Source: [Clostridium] saccharolyticum WM1
Lineage (GTDB): Bacteria; Bacillota; Clostridia; Lachnospirales; Lachnospiraceae
NCBI RefSeq assembly: GCF_000144625.1
Contig: NC_014376.1
Location: 3,472,001 to 3,536,000, forward strand
DNA length: 64,000 nt
Direction: 5' to 3'
The notes beneath the pieces are model-generated. The model saw only the letters and a list, made by a program, of their open reading frames with translations, searched no databases and was not told the origin of the DNA. The position numbers and the translations under genes are program-made. Every line of letters begins with the position of its first letter. Positions within the stretch are counted from its first letter, which is position 1. Below, piece after piece: positions 24,022 through 32,686 of this stretch.

Positions 24022-25197
24022 TCACCCGGTAAAATAGGTCACATTGGTGGAAGCGCATACTAGCGCTATGGTTACAACAAAGAGAATCACTCCTGAAGCT
24101 GCTACGGAAAGCAGCATCCTGTGGCCCTTTGCCATGTCGGAAATACAGGTAACGATCCTTTTATCACAGACCGGCTGAAGGAGAGCGGCAACACACTGGT
24201 ATAAAACCATCAGCACCACCAGCTTGATCAGCGGAATCACAGATAGGATAAGAAGTATGATAATGCCGGCTGCTCCTATGGTATTCTTAATAAGCACCCC
24301 TGACCCCAGCACCATCTGGGCGACGGAATTTACGCCCTGGCCAACTCCCGGAATGGCTCCGATCAGCTTCTGGATCGCTCCTGTTTTCATGGAATCCACA
24401 TAGGGCAGTACCATGGACTGAATGAGATGAAATCCCAGCACAACCCCTACCAGAGTCTTTAAACTCCAGGAAACCACCTGTTCCAAAAGCTCAGTCAGCT
24501 TTGAAAGCATGTCCTCTTTTGCAATATGGCCTGCCATAACCAAAAGAGCATAAACTCTTATAAGGGCTAAAAGCACCTGCCCTAAAAGCCACTGGGCGGC
24601 AGTAATGATAAATAAAGTAAATTCGTAGGAGGCCGCCGCAGAAGCGCTGCTCCCTGCAAACGCCGCTGCCAGGAAATAGGCCGGCATCAGTACCCTGGTA
24701 AAATCAAAGACCTGCCCAAGCACATTCCCTGTAATGGTAACGCTGGTAAAAAAGCTGGCTGCCAGATAAGTGAACAGCAGCAGATAGGTGACAAAAAATC
24801 CGGTTTCCGATATCTGGCTTCCTGTAAACACGCTGGAAAAGTTAGAGAACACCGCCCCAATGATCCCAAGCACCATAATCTGTCCCATCATATGACCGCT
24901 GTTTTTTATCTCACCCATCAATAAGTCTTTCATGGCTTTTCCAGCCTGTCCCATGACCTGGTTTAAATTTCCGGCCATCAGATCCTTCATCAGTTCTTGA
25001 AAGGAAAGCTTCATGCCCTGTTCTCCCTTAGCCTGGTCCAGAAAATTCTGAATATCCGTTAAATCATACTGATCCAGGTCCAGATTGGCTTCGGAAGTCT
25101 CTGCTTCCTGCCCGTAGGAGCTTTCTGCTCCAAGGCTGTCCGTAGAAAGAAACAGCACGATCAAAAGACACAGCAGCATAAAAGCGGTTCTTTTCAT
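24022..25197 (-). CDS. spoIIIAE: Stage III sporulation protein AE
   Basis: Polytopic membrane protein of the SpoIIIA channel. A cleavable-looking signal sequence (1-25, FMLLCLLIVLFLSTDSLGA) is followed by a soluble segment and about six to seven hydrophobic helices from residue 95 on, including VPLIKLVVLMVLYQCVAALL. The start at 25197 has GGGGAAGGA upstream, better than the ORF start at 25218, which lies within spoIIIAD. 391 aa, normal length. Confidence 0.95.
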   Translation of the reverse strand: MKRTAFMLLCLLIVLFLSTDSLGAESSYGQEAETSEANLDLDQYDLTDIQNFLDQAKGEQGMKLSFQELMKDLMAGNLNQVMGQAGKAMKDLLMGEIKNSGHMMGQIMVLGIIGAVFSNFSSVFTGSQISETGFFVTYLLLFTYLAASFFTSVTITGNVLGQVFDFTRVLMPAYFLAAAFAGSSASAAASYEFTLFIITAAQWLLGQVLLALIRVYALLVMAGHIAKEDMLSKLTELLEQVVSWSLKTLVGVVLGFHLIQSMVLPYVDSMKTGAIQKLIGAIPGVGQGVNSVAQMVLGSGVLIKNTIGAAGIIILLILSVIPLIKLVVLMVLYQCVAALLQPVCDKRIVTCISDMAKGHRMLLSVAASGVILFVVTIALVCASTNVTYFTG

Positions 25198-25214
25198 GGT
25201 CCTTCCCCCTCCCG

Positions 25215-25601
25215 TCATGATAAAAACACCTGAAGTGTTTCAATAAGTGCAAGGAGGATCGGCATGCTGACAGCCAGAACAGACAGCTTTCCAAATATTT
25301 CGATCTGGGTTCCCACGGCACCGTATCCGGCATCCTTGCATATCCCGGCTGCAAATTCCGCAATATAGGTAATTCCTATCATTTTGATCAGAGTGGATAA
25401 ATAAATGCTGTTAATCTTAATATAGGTCTGGATCTCCTTCATGGTATCCAGAATGGTGGTAAGCTTTCCCATTCCGTAAAAGAAGATAAAAAAGCCTGCC
25501 GCCATGACCAGATAGGTCCCATATTCCCCCTTCATTCCTTTTAAGGAAACCGCTAAAAGCACTGCCACGATTCCTGTTATGGCTATGGTAACTACGGTCA
25601 T
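25215..25601 (-). CDS. spoIIIAD: Stage III sporulation protein AD
   Basis: Small membrane protein of the SpoIIIA complex with three to four predicted helices; the segments TVVTIAITGIVAVLLAVSLK and FGKLSVLAVSMPILLALIET are characteristic. 128 aa. The start at 25601 follows AAGAGGAAA. It overlaps the upstream extension of spoIIIAE, consistent with tight operon packing. Confidence 0.95.
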   Translation of the reverse strand: MTVVTIAITGIVAVLLAVSLKGMKGEYGTYLVMAAGFFIFFYGMGKLTTILDTMKEIQTYIKINSIYLSTLIKMIGITYIAEFAAGICKDAGYGAVGTQIEIFGKLSVLAVSMPILLALIETLQVFLS

Positions 25602-25660
25602 GTTTTCCTCTTTCCTGTCCTGCCTTCCAGGACATAAGGGTATGCCTGTAAGACGCTCAC

Positions 25661-25855
25661 CTACAATGCAAACAGATTTTTAATGGATTCAAACAACTGA
25701 TAAATATAAGGCACCAGCCAGAACAGCACCAGGATCAGCCCCGCAAGGCTTGTTAAGAATGCCTGTTCTTCCCGTCCGCTGTGTTTTAATACCTGGCAGA
25801 TGACGGAAACCAGGATTCCAACTGCTGCAATTTTAAAAATCAAATTGACCCCCAT
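25661..25855 (-). CDS. spoIIIAC: Stage III sporulation protein AC
   Basis: A 64-residue protein with two membrane helices (LIFKIAAVGILVSVICQVL and LAGLILVLFWLVPYIYQL), the usual size and layout of SpoIIIAC. The chosen start at 25855 has AAGGAGG seven bases upstream; the ORF extends to 25879 without a site. It lies between spoIIIAB and spoIIIAD. Confidence 0.95.
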   Translation of the reverse strand: MGVNLIFKIAAVGILVSVICQVLKHSGREEQAFLTSLAGLILVLFWLVPYIYQLFESIKNLFAL

Positions 25856-25865
25856 GCTATCCTCC

Positions 25866-26396
25866 TTAATACATAACAATTGTTAGGAATAAACCGCCCA
25901 TAATACCCAGACTGGTATAAAGGCGGCTTCTTTCCTGCTTATGTTTTCTCAAATAACCAATGGTCAGATCCAACTGTTCCAGGTACAAAAGGATGTTCCG
26001 CTCCTGCATGTCCATGTCCAAGTAACCAAGATGTTCTCCAAGACCCTTTAAATTCTGTTTGTCCTCTTTGGACAAACAGACCTCCCCGGGAAGCTTGTCG
26101 ATCTCCTCCTGCCAGATGGTATAAAAGGATTCTCCCTGTTGTCCGGAAAGCCGCTCCGACACATTTTCAAACAAAGCCCCCAGCTCTCCCACCGCCTTTT
26201 TGCCGGTACGTTCAAAGGCCTCCGGCAGAGGGGAATTGGCATATACGATCTCGCCTTTCAGCAAAAAAATCATTTTCCGGAGCTTTTCCACAGTCTTTAA
26301 ATGCTCGTTCCATTGGGCCGCCATAAAAAACCCAAGACCGGAACTTGATAAAATGACCAGAACAGCTCCCACGATCCGCAGCCACGTATTATCCAT
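25866..26396 (-). CDS. spoIIIAB: Stage III sporulation protein AB
   Basis: A 169-aa protein with an N-terminal membrane helix (RIVGAVLVILSSSGLGFF), a helical cytoplasmic region with the family motif RKMIFLLKGEIVYANSPLPEAF, and a C-terminal membrane helix. It resembles GspF-type inner-membrane components. The start at 26396 overlaps the spoIIIAA stop (ATGGATAA), indicating translational coupling. Confidence 0.95.
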   Translation of the reverse strand: MDNTWLRIVGAVLVILSSSGLGFFMAAQWNEHLKTVEKLRKMIFLLKGEIVYANSPLPEAFERTGKKAVGELGALFENVSERLSGQQGESFYTIWQEEIDKLPGEVCLSKEDKQNLKGLGEHLGYLDMDMQERNILLYLEQLDLTIGYLRKHKQERSRLYTSLGIMGGLFLTIVMY

Positions 26397-27402
26397 AAGC
26401 AACACACTCCCGCCTGTCCCACTGAATTCCCATTTGATGAACCTGGGCTTTGTAGAGCTGAGTTCCTCTGGAGTCATAAATCTGATCGATGTTCCCGATT
26501 CTTCCCAGATTATTTAAAACGATATATCGTTCAAAAATCCGCTCCTCCACCAGCTTTCTTAAGACCGGCTTCTGCTTTAAATCGTCAATGGAATTACCAT
26601 GTACCGTGGCGATCAGCTTACAGCCGCAGTTCATCACGTATTCCATTGCCTCTAAATCTTCCCGGCTTCCGATCTCATCCACAGCGATCACTCTGGGAGA
26701 CATGGTCCGGATGAGCATCATCATCCCTTTTGCTTTCGGGCAGCAGTCTAAAATATCGGTACGGATTCCCAGTTCATTCTGAGGGACCCCCTGATAACAG
26801 GCCCCAATTTCAGAACGTTCGTCAACCACCCCCACGGTAAGGCCTGTATGATCCTCAGTACCATTGGAAACCTGACGGATCATATCTCTTAACAGGGTGG
26901 TCTTCCCGCATCTTGGAGGGGAAATGATCAGCGTGTGATAGATCTCTCTCCCTTCCTCATATAAATAAGGCAGAACCTGGGAAGCGCAGCCCTTGACCTG
27001 ATGAGACAGCCGGACATTGATAAAGGATATGTATTTCATGGCTTTAATCCCGGATTCATCTAAAATGGTCTTTCCGGCGATACCGATCCGGTGGCCTCCC
27101 TGAATGGTAATAAACCCCTGCTTCATCTCTTCTTCAAAGGCATACAGGGAATAGTTGCTCATGTACTCCATGGTTTCCTTAAGCTCATTTTTAGAGACTG
27201 TATAGGCGTCCTTTCCTTCCATGCTCAGGGAACCTCTGGGAGTCACATAATACTCCTCATTCCGGTATACCATTAAAAGAGGAGCAGCAACCCGGAGCCT
27301 GATTTCCTGAACCTCATCAAAATCAACAGTCACCCGGTTTAAAATATCTCTTATGCTCCTGGAAAATATATTGATAAGCTCGTCTTTCCTTTCCACCTTC
27401 AT
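26389..27402 (-). CDS. spoIIIAA: Stage III sporulation protein AA, ATPase
   Basis: Secretion-type ATPase of the SpoIIIA complex. The central Walker A is in the segment LIISPPRCGKTTLLRDMIRQ, Walker B is in VIAVDEIGSREDLEAM, and GGHRIGIAG lies upstream. The start at 27402 has AGAGGAGGG directly upstream and yields 337 residues; the ORF is open to 27438. It is the first gene of the eight-gene operon, presumably sigma-E controlled, though no convincing sigma-E promoter was identified in 27403-27569. Confidence 0.96.
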   Translation of the reverse strand: MKVERKDELINIFSRSIRDILNRVTVDFDEVQEIRLRVAAPLLMVYRNEEYYVTPRGSLSMEGKDAYTVSKNELKETMEYMSNYSLYAFEEEMKQGFITIQGGHRIGIAGKTILDESGIKAMKYISFINVRLSHQVKGCASQVLPYLYEEGREIYHTLIISPPRCGKTTLLRDMIRQVSNGTEDHTGLTVGVVDERSEIGACYQGVPQNELGIRTDILDCCPKAKGMMMLIRTMSPRVIAVDEIGSREDLEAMEYVMNCGCKLIATVHGNSIDDLKQKPVLRKLVEERIFERYIVLNNLGRIGNIDQIYDSRGTQLYKAQVHQMGIQWDRRECVAYG

Positions 27403-27569
27403 CCCTCCTCTTACCTCAATATATGTGAGGTGGGACAAATTATGACTGAAAAACTTCTGGCTTCTAAAACAGCTTATAACCGGATATTCATGGGGATTAC
27501 AAGAAACAGAACTTATTCCTAGATGTGAATAAAACCCATTTGATAAAAGAAAAATCCATATACGAAAAA

Positions 27570-27612
27570 GAGCTTATCCCGGATGAGTTTCATGAAACAC
27601 CCTGATAAGCTC
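27570..27612 (-). terminator. Terminator between the NlpC/P60 gene and spoIIIAA
   Basis: GAGCTTATC (27570-27578) pairs with GATAAGCTC (27604-27612), with a small inner palindrome GTTTCATGAAAC. On the minus strand it is followed by TTTTTCG. Confidence 0.7.
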
Positions 27613-27626
27613 AAAGATAACCTTAT

Positions 27627-28172
27627 TTAATTCCCTATGATTCTTCTTACTGAAACCACAGGTCTAAAATCCACAGTGGATATCTTAATCCCGTCCTCTG
27701 GTCCGCTTGCATGAATGAGCTGGTTCTGTCCTGTGTAAATGCCGATATGGCCTATGTATACGATCAGATCCCCTGGCTGGGCATTTTCTATTCCGCCCGC
27801 ATCTATGCCTGCTTTACCCTGGGCCTCAGAGGTCCTGGGCAGGTTTATCCCAAATTGTTTATAAACGCTCATTACAAACCCGGAGCAGTCAGCACCTGAT
27901 GTAAGGCTTGTCCCTCCGTATACATAAGGGTTTCCAAGAAACTGCTTTGCATAAGCCACTACCTGTTCACCTGATCCTGATTGAAATTCCGGTGCTGTCT
28001 GGGAAAATTCCTTTCCCGGACCGGCCCCGGGACCGGTCTGCCACTCCAGGGGCGGAGGGGCCACAAGAGGAACGGTCAGTTCAGGGGCTGTATCCGCTTT
28101 TGCAGTTAATTGATGAGAGGCCATAAATGCCAGACCTGTAAGCATGGTTACGATCCACTTTTTTCTCTGCAT
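27627..28172 (-). CDS. Secreted NlpC/P60 cell-wall peptidase
   Basis: A 181-aa protein with a signal peptide (1-26, ending LTAKADTA), a Pro-rich linker, and an NlpC/P60 domain (about 75-181). The catalytic Cys is in SGADCSGFVMSVY, the His in YIGHIGIYTG, and the third residue region in LIHASGPEDG. It would cleave gamma-D-glutamyl-diamino acid bonds in peptidoglycan. No separate wall-binding domain is present. It follows the DUF3877 gene by 24 bp and probably shares its promoter (28774-28802). Confidence 0.92.
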   Translation of the reverse strand: MQRKKWIVTMLTGLAFMASHQLTAKADTAPELTVPLVAPPPLEWQTGPGAGPGKEFSQTAPEFQSGSGEQVVAYAKQFLGNPYVYGGTSLTSGADCSGFVMSVYKQFGINLPRTSEAQGKAGIDAGGIENAQPGDLIVYIGHIGIYTGQNQLIHASGPEDGIKISTVDFRPVVSVRRIIGN

Positions 28173-28196
28173 TGTTTTTCTCCTGATCGATTATCG

Positions 28197-28736
28197 TTAT
28201 ATGCCCATATCCGCTGCATCCTCGGATAAGAATCTGTGGTATGTGACATGATTTTCATGAAATTTGATATAATACCGGTAATTATCCAGGGAAGGATCTT
28301 CAAAAAATATAATGTAATCAAAATCTTCTTCCTGAGATTTCAGGCAAGTAACCTTTCCATCCCCATATTTATTAAAAACCTTCCATATATCCTCAAAAGT
28401 AGTATGAGGATTTTCTACGGTTTCAATGAATTCTTTTAAAAAACCGCTATCCTTTCCATGATAATATACGTATTCTACACCTTCCGGGGGAATCTCAAAG
28501 CAAAAACGTTCCTGGCTTTTAGTGATTCTGATGTCTCCCAGGCGTTCTTTTACGGATTTCTTAAAACCTTCCATTGCGGCTTTTATTTCTTCGTCAGAAC
28601 CTTCGGAGATCTTCAGTATGTTCATCAGTGCATGCAGGGGATAGTAGAAACGGATCGGTTCTTTTTCATATCCTAATTTAATCTGTACTTCTTTGATTGA
28701 GTTTATGAGCATCTGCTCCAGTGCACCATATTGCAT
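28197..28736 (-). CDS. DUF3877 family protein
   Basis: A 179-aa cytoplasmic protein recognised as DUF3877, a family mostly seen in Lachnospiraceae; function unknown. Features include YPLHALMNILKISEG near the N-terminus and an acidic C-terminal half with CLKSQEEDFDYIIFFEDPSL and YYIKFHENHVTYHRFLSEDA. No signal peptide or catalytic motif is evident. The start at 28736 follows GGAGTGATGATT; an in-frame codon at 28754 is less likely. It is first in a two-gene unit with the NlpC/P60 gene. Confidence 0.75.
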   Translation of the reverse strand: MQYGALEQMLINSIKEVQIKLGYEKEPIRFYYPLHALMNILKISEGSDEEIKAAMEGFKKSVKERLGDIRITKSQERFCFEIPPEGVEYVYYHGKDSGFLKEFIETVENPHTTFEDIWKVFNKYGDGKVTCLKSQEEDFDYIIFFEDPSLDNYRYYIKFHENHVTYHRFLSEDAADMGI

Positions 28737-28773
28737 AATCATCACTCCAGTCATGTTCCAGCAGCATAGTTAA

Positions 28774-28802
28774 ATTATACTGTTACAGACAGGACATGTC
28801 AA
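28774..28802 (-). promoter_or_regulatory. Consensus sigma-A promoter of the DUF3877-NlpC unit
   Basis: Minus-strand TTGACA (28797-28802), a 17-bp spacer and TATAAT (28774-28779): a perfect match at both hexamers, about 38 bp upstream of the start. Confidence 0.8.
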
Positions 28803-28830
28803 GGTTTGGGAATGCAGCTTTTTCTCAAAA

Positions 28831-28872
28831 AGATGCTGTTTCCCACGGACTGGCCGGCAGGAAACAGCATCT
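28831..28872 (-). terminator. Terminator of the ahpC-ahpF operon
   Basis: A perfect 13-bp stem (AGATGCTGTTTCC at 28831-28843 with its complement at 28860-28872) is followed on the minus strand by TTTTTGAG. Confidence 0.8.
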
Positions 28873-28876
28873 GATA

Positions 28877-30406
28877 TCAATTTCTTATTAAATAGTCAAA
28901 AGCACTTAAAGCTGCGCTGGCTCCGGATCCCATGGCAATAACGATCTGTTTATAAGCACTGTCCGTGCAGTCTCCTGCCGCAAAAACTCCGGGTACATTG
29001 GTGGCATTGCGGTGATCCACAATAATCTCTCCCATGGGACTGCGTGCAACGGTTTCTCCCAGCCAGTCCGTATTGGCCGTAAGGCCGATCTGAACGAACA
29101 CACCCTGCAGCTCCTGGTGATGGACTTCTCCTGTTTCACGATCCATATAGGAAATGCCGTTAACCTTGTCTGTGCCGGTAATTTCTTTTGTCTGAACGTT
29201 CTTTATCACTGTCACATTGGGCAGACGGTAAAGACGCTTCTGGAGAATGGAATCCGCCTTCAGCTCAGGCATAAATTCAAGAACTGTCACATGGCCGGCG
29301 ATCCCAGCAAGATCAATTGCCGCTTCAATGCCGGAATTGCCGCCTCCGATGACTGCCACTTGCTTTCCTTTATAAAGGGGGCCGTCACAATGAGGACAAT
29401 AAGCAACTCCCTTATTCTTAAATTCCGCCTCTCCCGGTACACCCACATATCTCCACCGGGCGCCTGTAGATAGGATCACTGCCTTGCTTTTTAAGACAGC
29501 ACCGTTTTCCAGCTCTACCTCAAGGAGTTCTTTTCTTTCCAGGCGTACGGCACGCTGGGAATCCATAATATCCACTTCATAATTTTTTACATGCTGCTCC
29601 AGGATTTCTGCAAATTCAGGACCTTCGGTATATGCCACACTGATGAGATTCTCGATCCCCAGCGTCTCTCTTACCTGACCGCCGAAGCGTTCGGCAACAA
29701 TACCGGTGCGAATGCCTTTGCGCGCCGCATAAATGGCTGCACTGGCTCCTGCAGGGCCCCCTCCGATGACCAGTATATCAAAAGGCTCTTTCTTCTCAAA
29801 TTCTGATATATCAGGGGCACTTCCTAATTTCCCCAATATCTCTTCCAGGGTCATGCGCCCGCTGCCAAAAACCTCGCCGTTTAAGTATACCGTAGGAACG
29901 GCCATGACATTTTTACGTTCCGCCTCATCTTTAAAAGCAGCGCCGTCAATCATGGTATGGGTGATACCGGGATTTAAAATGCTCATTAAGTTAAGAGCCT
30001 GCACCACCTCCGGGCAATTATGGCAGCTTAAGCTGATGTAGGTTTCAAAATGATGCTCCCCCTGTATGCGTTTCACCTGGTCGATTAAATACCCTTCCAC
30101 CTTGGGGGCTCTTCCGCTTACCTGCAAAAGAGCCAGCACCAGAGAAGTAAATTCATGACCCAGAGGAATTCCTGCAAACGTCACTCCCGTGTCTTCCCCC
30201 ATACGGTTAATGCTAAAGCTGGGGGTTCTGGGAAGCTTACCCTCCTCCGTCTTTATCCTTGGAGAGAGGCCGGTCAGTTCATGGATCAGATCCATCATGT
30301 CCTTTGATACACGGTCAGATCCTGCACTGATTTTAATCAGTACATCATTTTCCAGAAGCTGGAGATACTCAGTCAGTTGTTTTTTAATTTCAGCATCCAG
30401 CATCAT
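28877..30406 (-). CDS. ahpF: Alkyl hydroperoxide reductase subunit F-type flavoprotein
   Basis: NAD(P)H-dependent disulfide reductase that recycles AhpC. The N-terminal double thioredoxin-like region carries CHNC (Cys128, Cys131), and the C-terminal thioredoxin-reductase-like half has the FAD motif GGGPAG (215-220), the redox-active CPHC (Cys337, Cys340), the NAD motif GGGNSG and GVFAAGDC. Length 509 aa is typical. Start at 30406 has AAGGAGAGA upstream; it lies 12 bp after ahpC. Confidence 0.95.
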   Translation of the reverse strand: MMLDAEIKKQLTEYLQLLENDVLIKISAGSDRVSKDMMDLIHELTGLSPRIKTEEGKLPRTPSFSINRMGEDTGVTFAGIPLGHEFTSLVLALLQVSGRAPKVEGYLIDQVKRIQGEHHFETYISLSCHNCPEVVQALNLMSILNPGITHTMIDGAAFKDEAERKNVMAVPTVYLNGEVFGSGRMTLEEILGKLGSAPDISEFEKKEPFDILVIGGGPAGASAAIYAARKGIRTGIVAERFGGQVRETLGIENLISVAYTEGPEFAEILEQHVKNYEVDIMDSQRAVRLERKELLEVELENGAVLKSKAVILSTGARWRYVGVPGEAEFKNKGVAYCPHCDGPLYKGKQVAVIGGGNSGIEAAIDLAGIAGHVTVLEFMPELKADSILQKRLYRLPNVTVIKNVQTKEITGTDKVNGISYMDRETGEVHHQELQGVFVQIGLTANTDWLGETVARSPMGEIIVDHRNATNVPGVFAAGDCTDSAYKQIVIAMGSGASAALSAFDYLIRN

Positions 30407-30418
30407 AATCTTCTCTCC

Positions 30419-30982
30419 TTAAATTTTTCCTACCAGGTCAAGACTTGGTTTCAGTGTGGCTCCGCCCTCTTTCCATTTCGCCGGGCAAACTTCGCCGGGG
30501 TTATTTCTTACGTACTGGGCCGCCTTGATCTTATCAATAAGAATATTTGCATCCCGGCCGATGTTTCCTGCATTGATCTCCACGGACTGAATGATTCCAT
30601 CGGGGTCAACAAGGAAAGTTCCGCGGTCTGCAAGTCCTTCTGCTTCAATCAATACGTCAAAATTACGGGATAAGGTATGAGATGGATCTCCAATCATCAC
30701 ATAGGTCAGTTTACGGATGGTCTCTGAATGGTCGTGCCATGCCTTATGGGTAAAATGTGTATCGGTAGAAACGGAATAAACTTCCGCTCCCAGTTTCTTA
30801 AATGTCTCATAATTGTTCTGTAAATCTTCCAGCTCCGTCGGGCAAACAAATGTAAAATCCGCAGGATAAAAACAAATGATGCTCCACTTCCCCTTAAAAT
30901 CTCCTTCTGTTACTTCTACAAACTTTCCGTTATGATAAGCCTGGGCTTTGAATGGTTTTACTTCTGATCCGATTAATGACAT
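30419..30982 (-). CDS. ahpC: Peroxiredoxin AhpC
   Basis: Typical 2-Cys peroxiredoxin reducing hydrogen peroxide and alkyl hydroperoxides. The peroxidatic Cys47 is in DFTFVCPTE and the resolving Cys166 in PGEVCPAKW; 187 aa. Start at 30982 has TAGGAGGG upstream. It is first in the ahpC-ahpF operon, with a promoter at 31217-31245, a Fur/PerR-like operator just downstream of the transcription start, and an untranslated leader of more than 200 nt. Confidence 0.97.
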   Translation of the reverse strand: MSLIGSEVKPFKAQAYHNGKFVEVTEGDFKGKWSIICFYPADFTFVCPTELEDLQNNYETFKKLGAEVYSVSTDTHFTHKAWHDHSETIRKLTYVMIGDPSHTLSRNFDVLIEAEGLADRGTFLVDPDGIIQSVEINAGNIGRDANILIDKIKAAQYVRNNPGEVCPAKWKEGGATLKPSLDLVGKI

Positions 30983-31165
30983 AATGATTTCCCTCCTATG
31001 ATTTATTATATTTTTATTCCGATTAACTTATGAGAATCTCCGCTCCATCTATGGGCGGAAACGGTACATATCCTTTCCCCGGAGGTGAAACCACCGGGAT
31101 ACCAGCAGATGAACTGCATGGAAGCTTTGGTACATGGCAAACCGGATTAATAATAACCGGTTCTC
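30983..31165 (-). other. Structured 5' leader of ahpC
   Basis: Most of the untranslated stretch between the ahpC promoter and start codon contains several short hairpins on the minus strand, including a pairing of GGTTATTATTAATCC with flanking CCGG near 31141-31162 and CCCGG/CCGGG near 31077-31100. It matches no riboswitch class recognised here. No small ORF is convincing. Confidence 0.35.
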
Positions 31166-31170
31166 CTTAT

Positions 31171-31204
31171 TGATAATTAATTTCAATAATAGTAATCATT
31201 ATCA
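31171..31204. promoter_or_regulatory. Fur/PerR-like operator of ahpC
   Basis: Two overlapping 7-1-7-type elements occur: TGATAATTAATTTCA (31171-31185) and TAGTAATCATTATCA (31190-31204). The latter differs at two positions from the Fur-family consensus TGATAATNATTATCA. They lie within about 40 bp downstream of the predicted transcription start, suited to repression relieved by peroxide or iron limitation. Confidence 0.6.
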
Positions 31205-31216
31205 ATATCTATCCTT

Positions 31217-31245
31217 ATAATATAATAAGGATTCCTTTTTGTCAA
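31217..31245 (-). promoter_or_regulatory. Sigma-A promoter of ahpC-ahpF
   Basis: Minus-strand TTGACA (31240-31245), a 17-bp spacer and TATTAT (31217-31222). The spacer and -10 also form a near-palindrome (CCTTAT...ATAAGG, 31213-31230) resembling a PerR box. Confidence 0.7.
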
Positions 31246-31414
31246 GTACTTTTCCTGAAATTATTTAAAAATACAAATTTCCCGGCAGACAATGGCGGAT
31301 CTACACCATCAGCCGGCTTTTCCTTGGCTGCTCTCTTCTTGTCCTGGCACTTCAGAATCATGTTTGGCTCTGCAGGAGCAGTTTTGATTGGATATACCAT
31401 TTTTATGACTGTAA

Positions 31415-32044
31415 TTATGGTGAAAGGGACCGGTTTAAAATAGAATCAACCAGAAAAAGGCTCCCTTTTTTCACCTGTAAAAGCATCCCATCCTTCATTT
31501 TTCCTTTGGGAGACAAGGCCTGGCCTCCGCTTAAAATCAGCCCGTCCTCACACCATTTCTTTATTCTGCTTCTGGACACGGACAACTGCTTCCTTAAAAA
31601 TACATCTGCCCTCAATTCAAATCCAAAAGGGATTCTTAAGTCAATTTCCGTGGCGTAAGCCTCTCCGCAGGGAATGGCAGTATCTACGGTTACCACGTGA
31701 TACTCTCCCTTTGAAGCGGCAGCTTCCGCCTTATTCTTGGCAAATAACTCCCTGTCATTCCCGTATTTTGCTGCCAGATCCGGATCATTTTTCATGAATC
31801 CATCATACTCCTTTTTCTCCAGCCTGCCTGCCTCCGCTCGTTCCCATACGGTCATGTTCCAGGAGGTCTCACATTGTCCGCACCGGTAGATCAGCCAAAC
31901 ATCTATGAGACGGCCATTGGCATTGACTCTGAATTTTCCGCTGTTTATAAATTCCGTCTTTTTCCCGCATTTGGGGCATCTTCTTATAATGGCGGGAAGC
32001 TGGTTTGGCGTAACGATCCATTGTTTTCTTAAATTGTGATTCAT
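31415..32044 (-). CDS. DUF1062 family zinc-ribbon protein
   Basis: A 209-aa protein of the DUF1062 family, function unknown. Two CxxC pairs (Cys23/Cys26 in RRCPKCGKK and Cys55/Cys58 in YRCGQCET) form a zinc-ribbon at the N-terminus. The C-terminal third, with LRKQLSVSRSRIKKWCEDGLI and an S4-like pattern, ends in a short basic segment that may bind RNA. Start at 32044. It is monocistronic between ahpC and the CD3324-like gene. Confidence 0.75.
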   Translation of the reverse strand: MNHNLRKQWIVTPNQLPAIIRRCPKCGKKTEFINSGKFRVNANGRLIDVWLIYRCGQCETSWNMTVWERAEAGRLEKKEYDGFMKNDPDLAAKYGNDRELFAKNKAEAAASKGEYHVVTVDTAIPCGEAYATEIDLRIPFGFELRADVFLRKQLSVSRSRIKKWCEDGLILSGGQALSPKGKMKDGMLLQVKKGSLFLVDSILNRSLSP

Positions 32045-32138
32045 ATTTTTTCTCCATTTTTACAATTGTTTCTTTCGACAACTGTAACACGCCATCTTCC
32101 GTTATCCCACCTCATCCTCTCTTATGAAACAAAGAAAA

Positions 32139-32171
32139 GGCGGAGCACCATTTTCAATCTGATGCACCGCC
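32139..32171 (-). terminator. Terminator of the CD3324-like gene
   Basis: GGCGGAGCA (32139-32147) pairs with TGCACCGCC (32163-32171) with one central mismatch, followed on the minus strand by TTTTCTTTG. Confidence 0.65.
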
Positions 32172-32456
32172 CTATTGTTTTTCCTTACTTTTCTTTTCCT
32201 GAAGCACGATCCTTTGAATGCTTTTCTCGGACAGGTAATAACGCTCTGCCAAAAGCTTCACGCATATACCGGAAACATAATCTGCATAAATGGATCGGTC
32301 CCGCAGTCTTCTTTCCTCTCTGGCTCCTGTCTGCTGTCCCCAGGTTCGTTTATTTTCCTGTTTTCTGGGAATATATACATATTCCCCGTCTATATAATTC
32401 TGAATTAATTCCACCAGCTCTTCCGGCAAAATTTCATTGGCTTTCTGATAGCGCAT
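32172..32456 (-). CDS. CD3324 family protein
   Basis: A 94-aa protein of the CD3324 family, widespread in clostridia. The N-terminal MRYQKANEILPEELVELIQ is followed by YIDGEYVYIPRK and GAREERRLRDRSIYADY, then a C-terminal helix-turn-helix-like segment (VKLLAERYYLSEKSIQRIV). It is probably a small DNA- or RNA-binding regulator; its target is unknown. The 230-bp gap upstream (32457-32686) contains only a short hairpin (32524-32547) and no supported gene. Confidence 0.75.
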   Translation of the reverse strand: MRYQKANEILPEELVELIQNYIDGEYVYIPRKQENKRTWGQQTGAREERRLRDRSIYADYVSGICVKLLAERYYLSEKSIQRIVLQEKKSKEKQ

Positions 32457-32686
32457 CGCTGCCTCCCAAACATATTTTTACTGTCAGGAATAGCAGAGGC
32501 TATACAATTTCTCATTTATTCTAACTGCATAACCCGTGCTATGCAGTCTTTGAGGGTTCCATCATAAGAAAGCTCGCCTCCTTTTATCAACGCTTATCTT
32601 GCAACTTAATTATAATCATACTATCATATGAAGCTTTATTGTAAAACCTCATGTTTGATCCAGAAACGTATCAGAGATTTGCATGG

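Noticed and set aside
31275..31443. Plus-strand open stretch encoding a hydrophobic peptide ending in VKGTGLK
   Set aside because: It lacks a start codon and ribosome site and overlaps the end of the DUF1062 gene. It resembles a membrane protein end but no family could be named.
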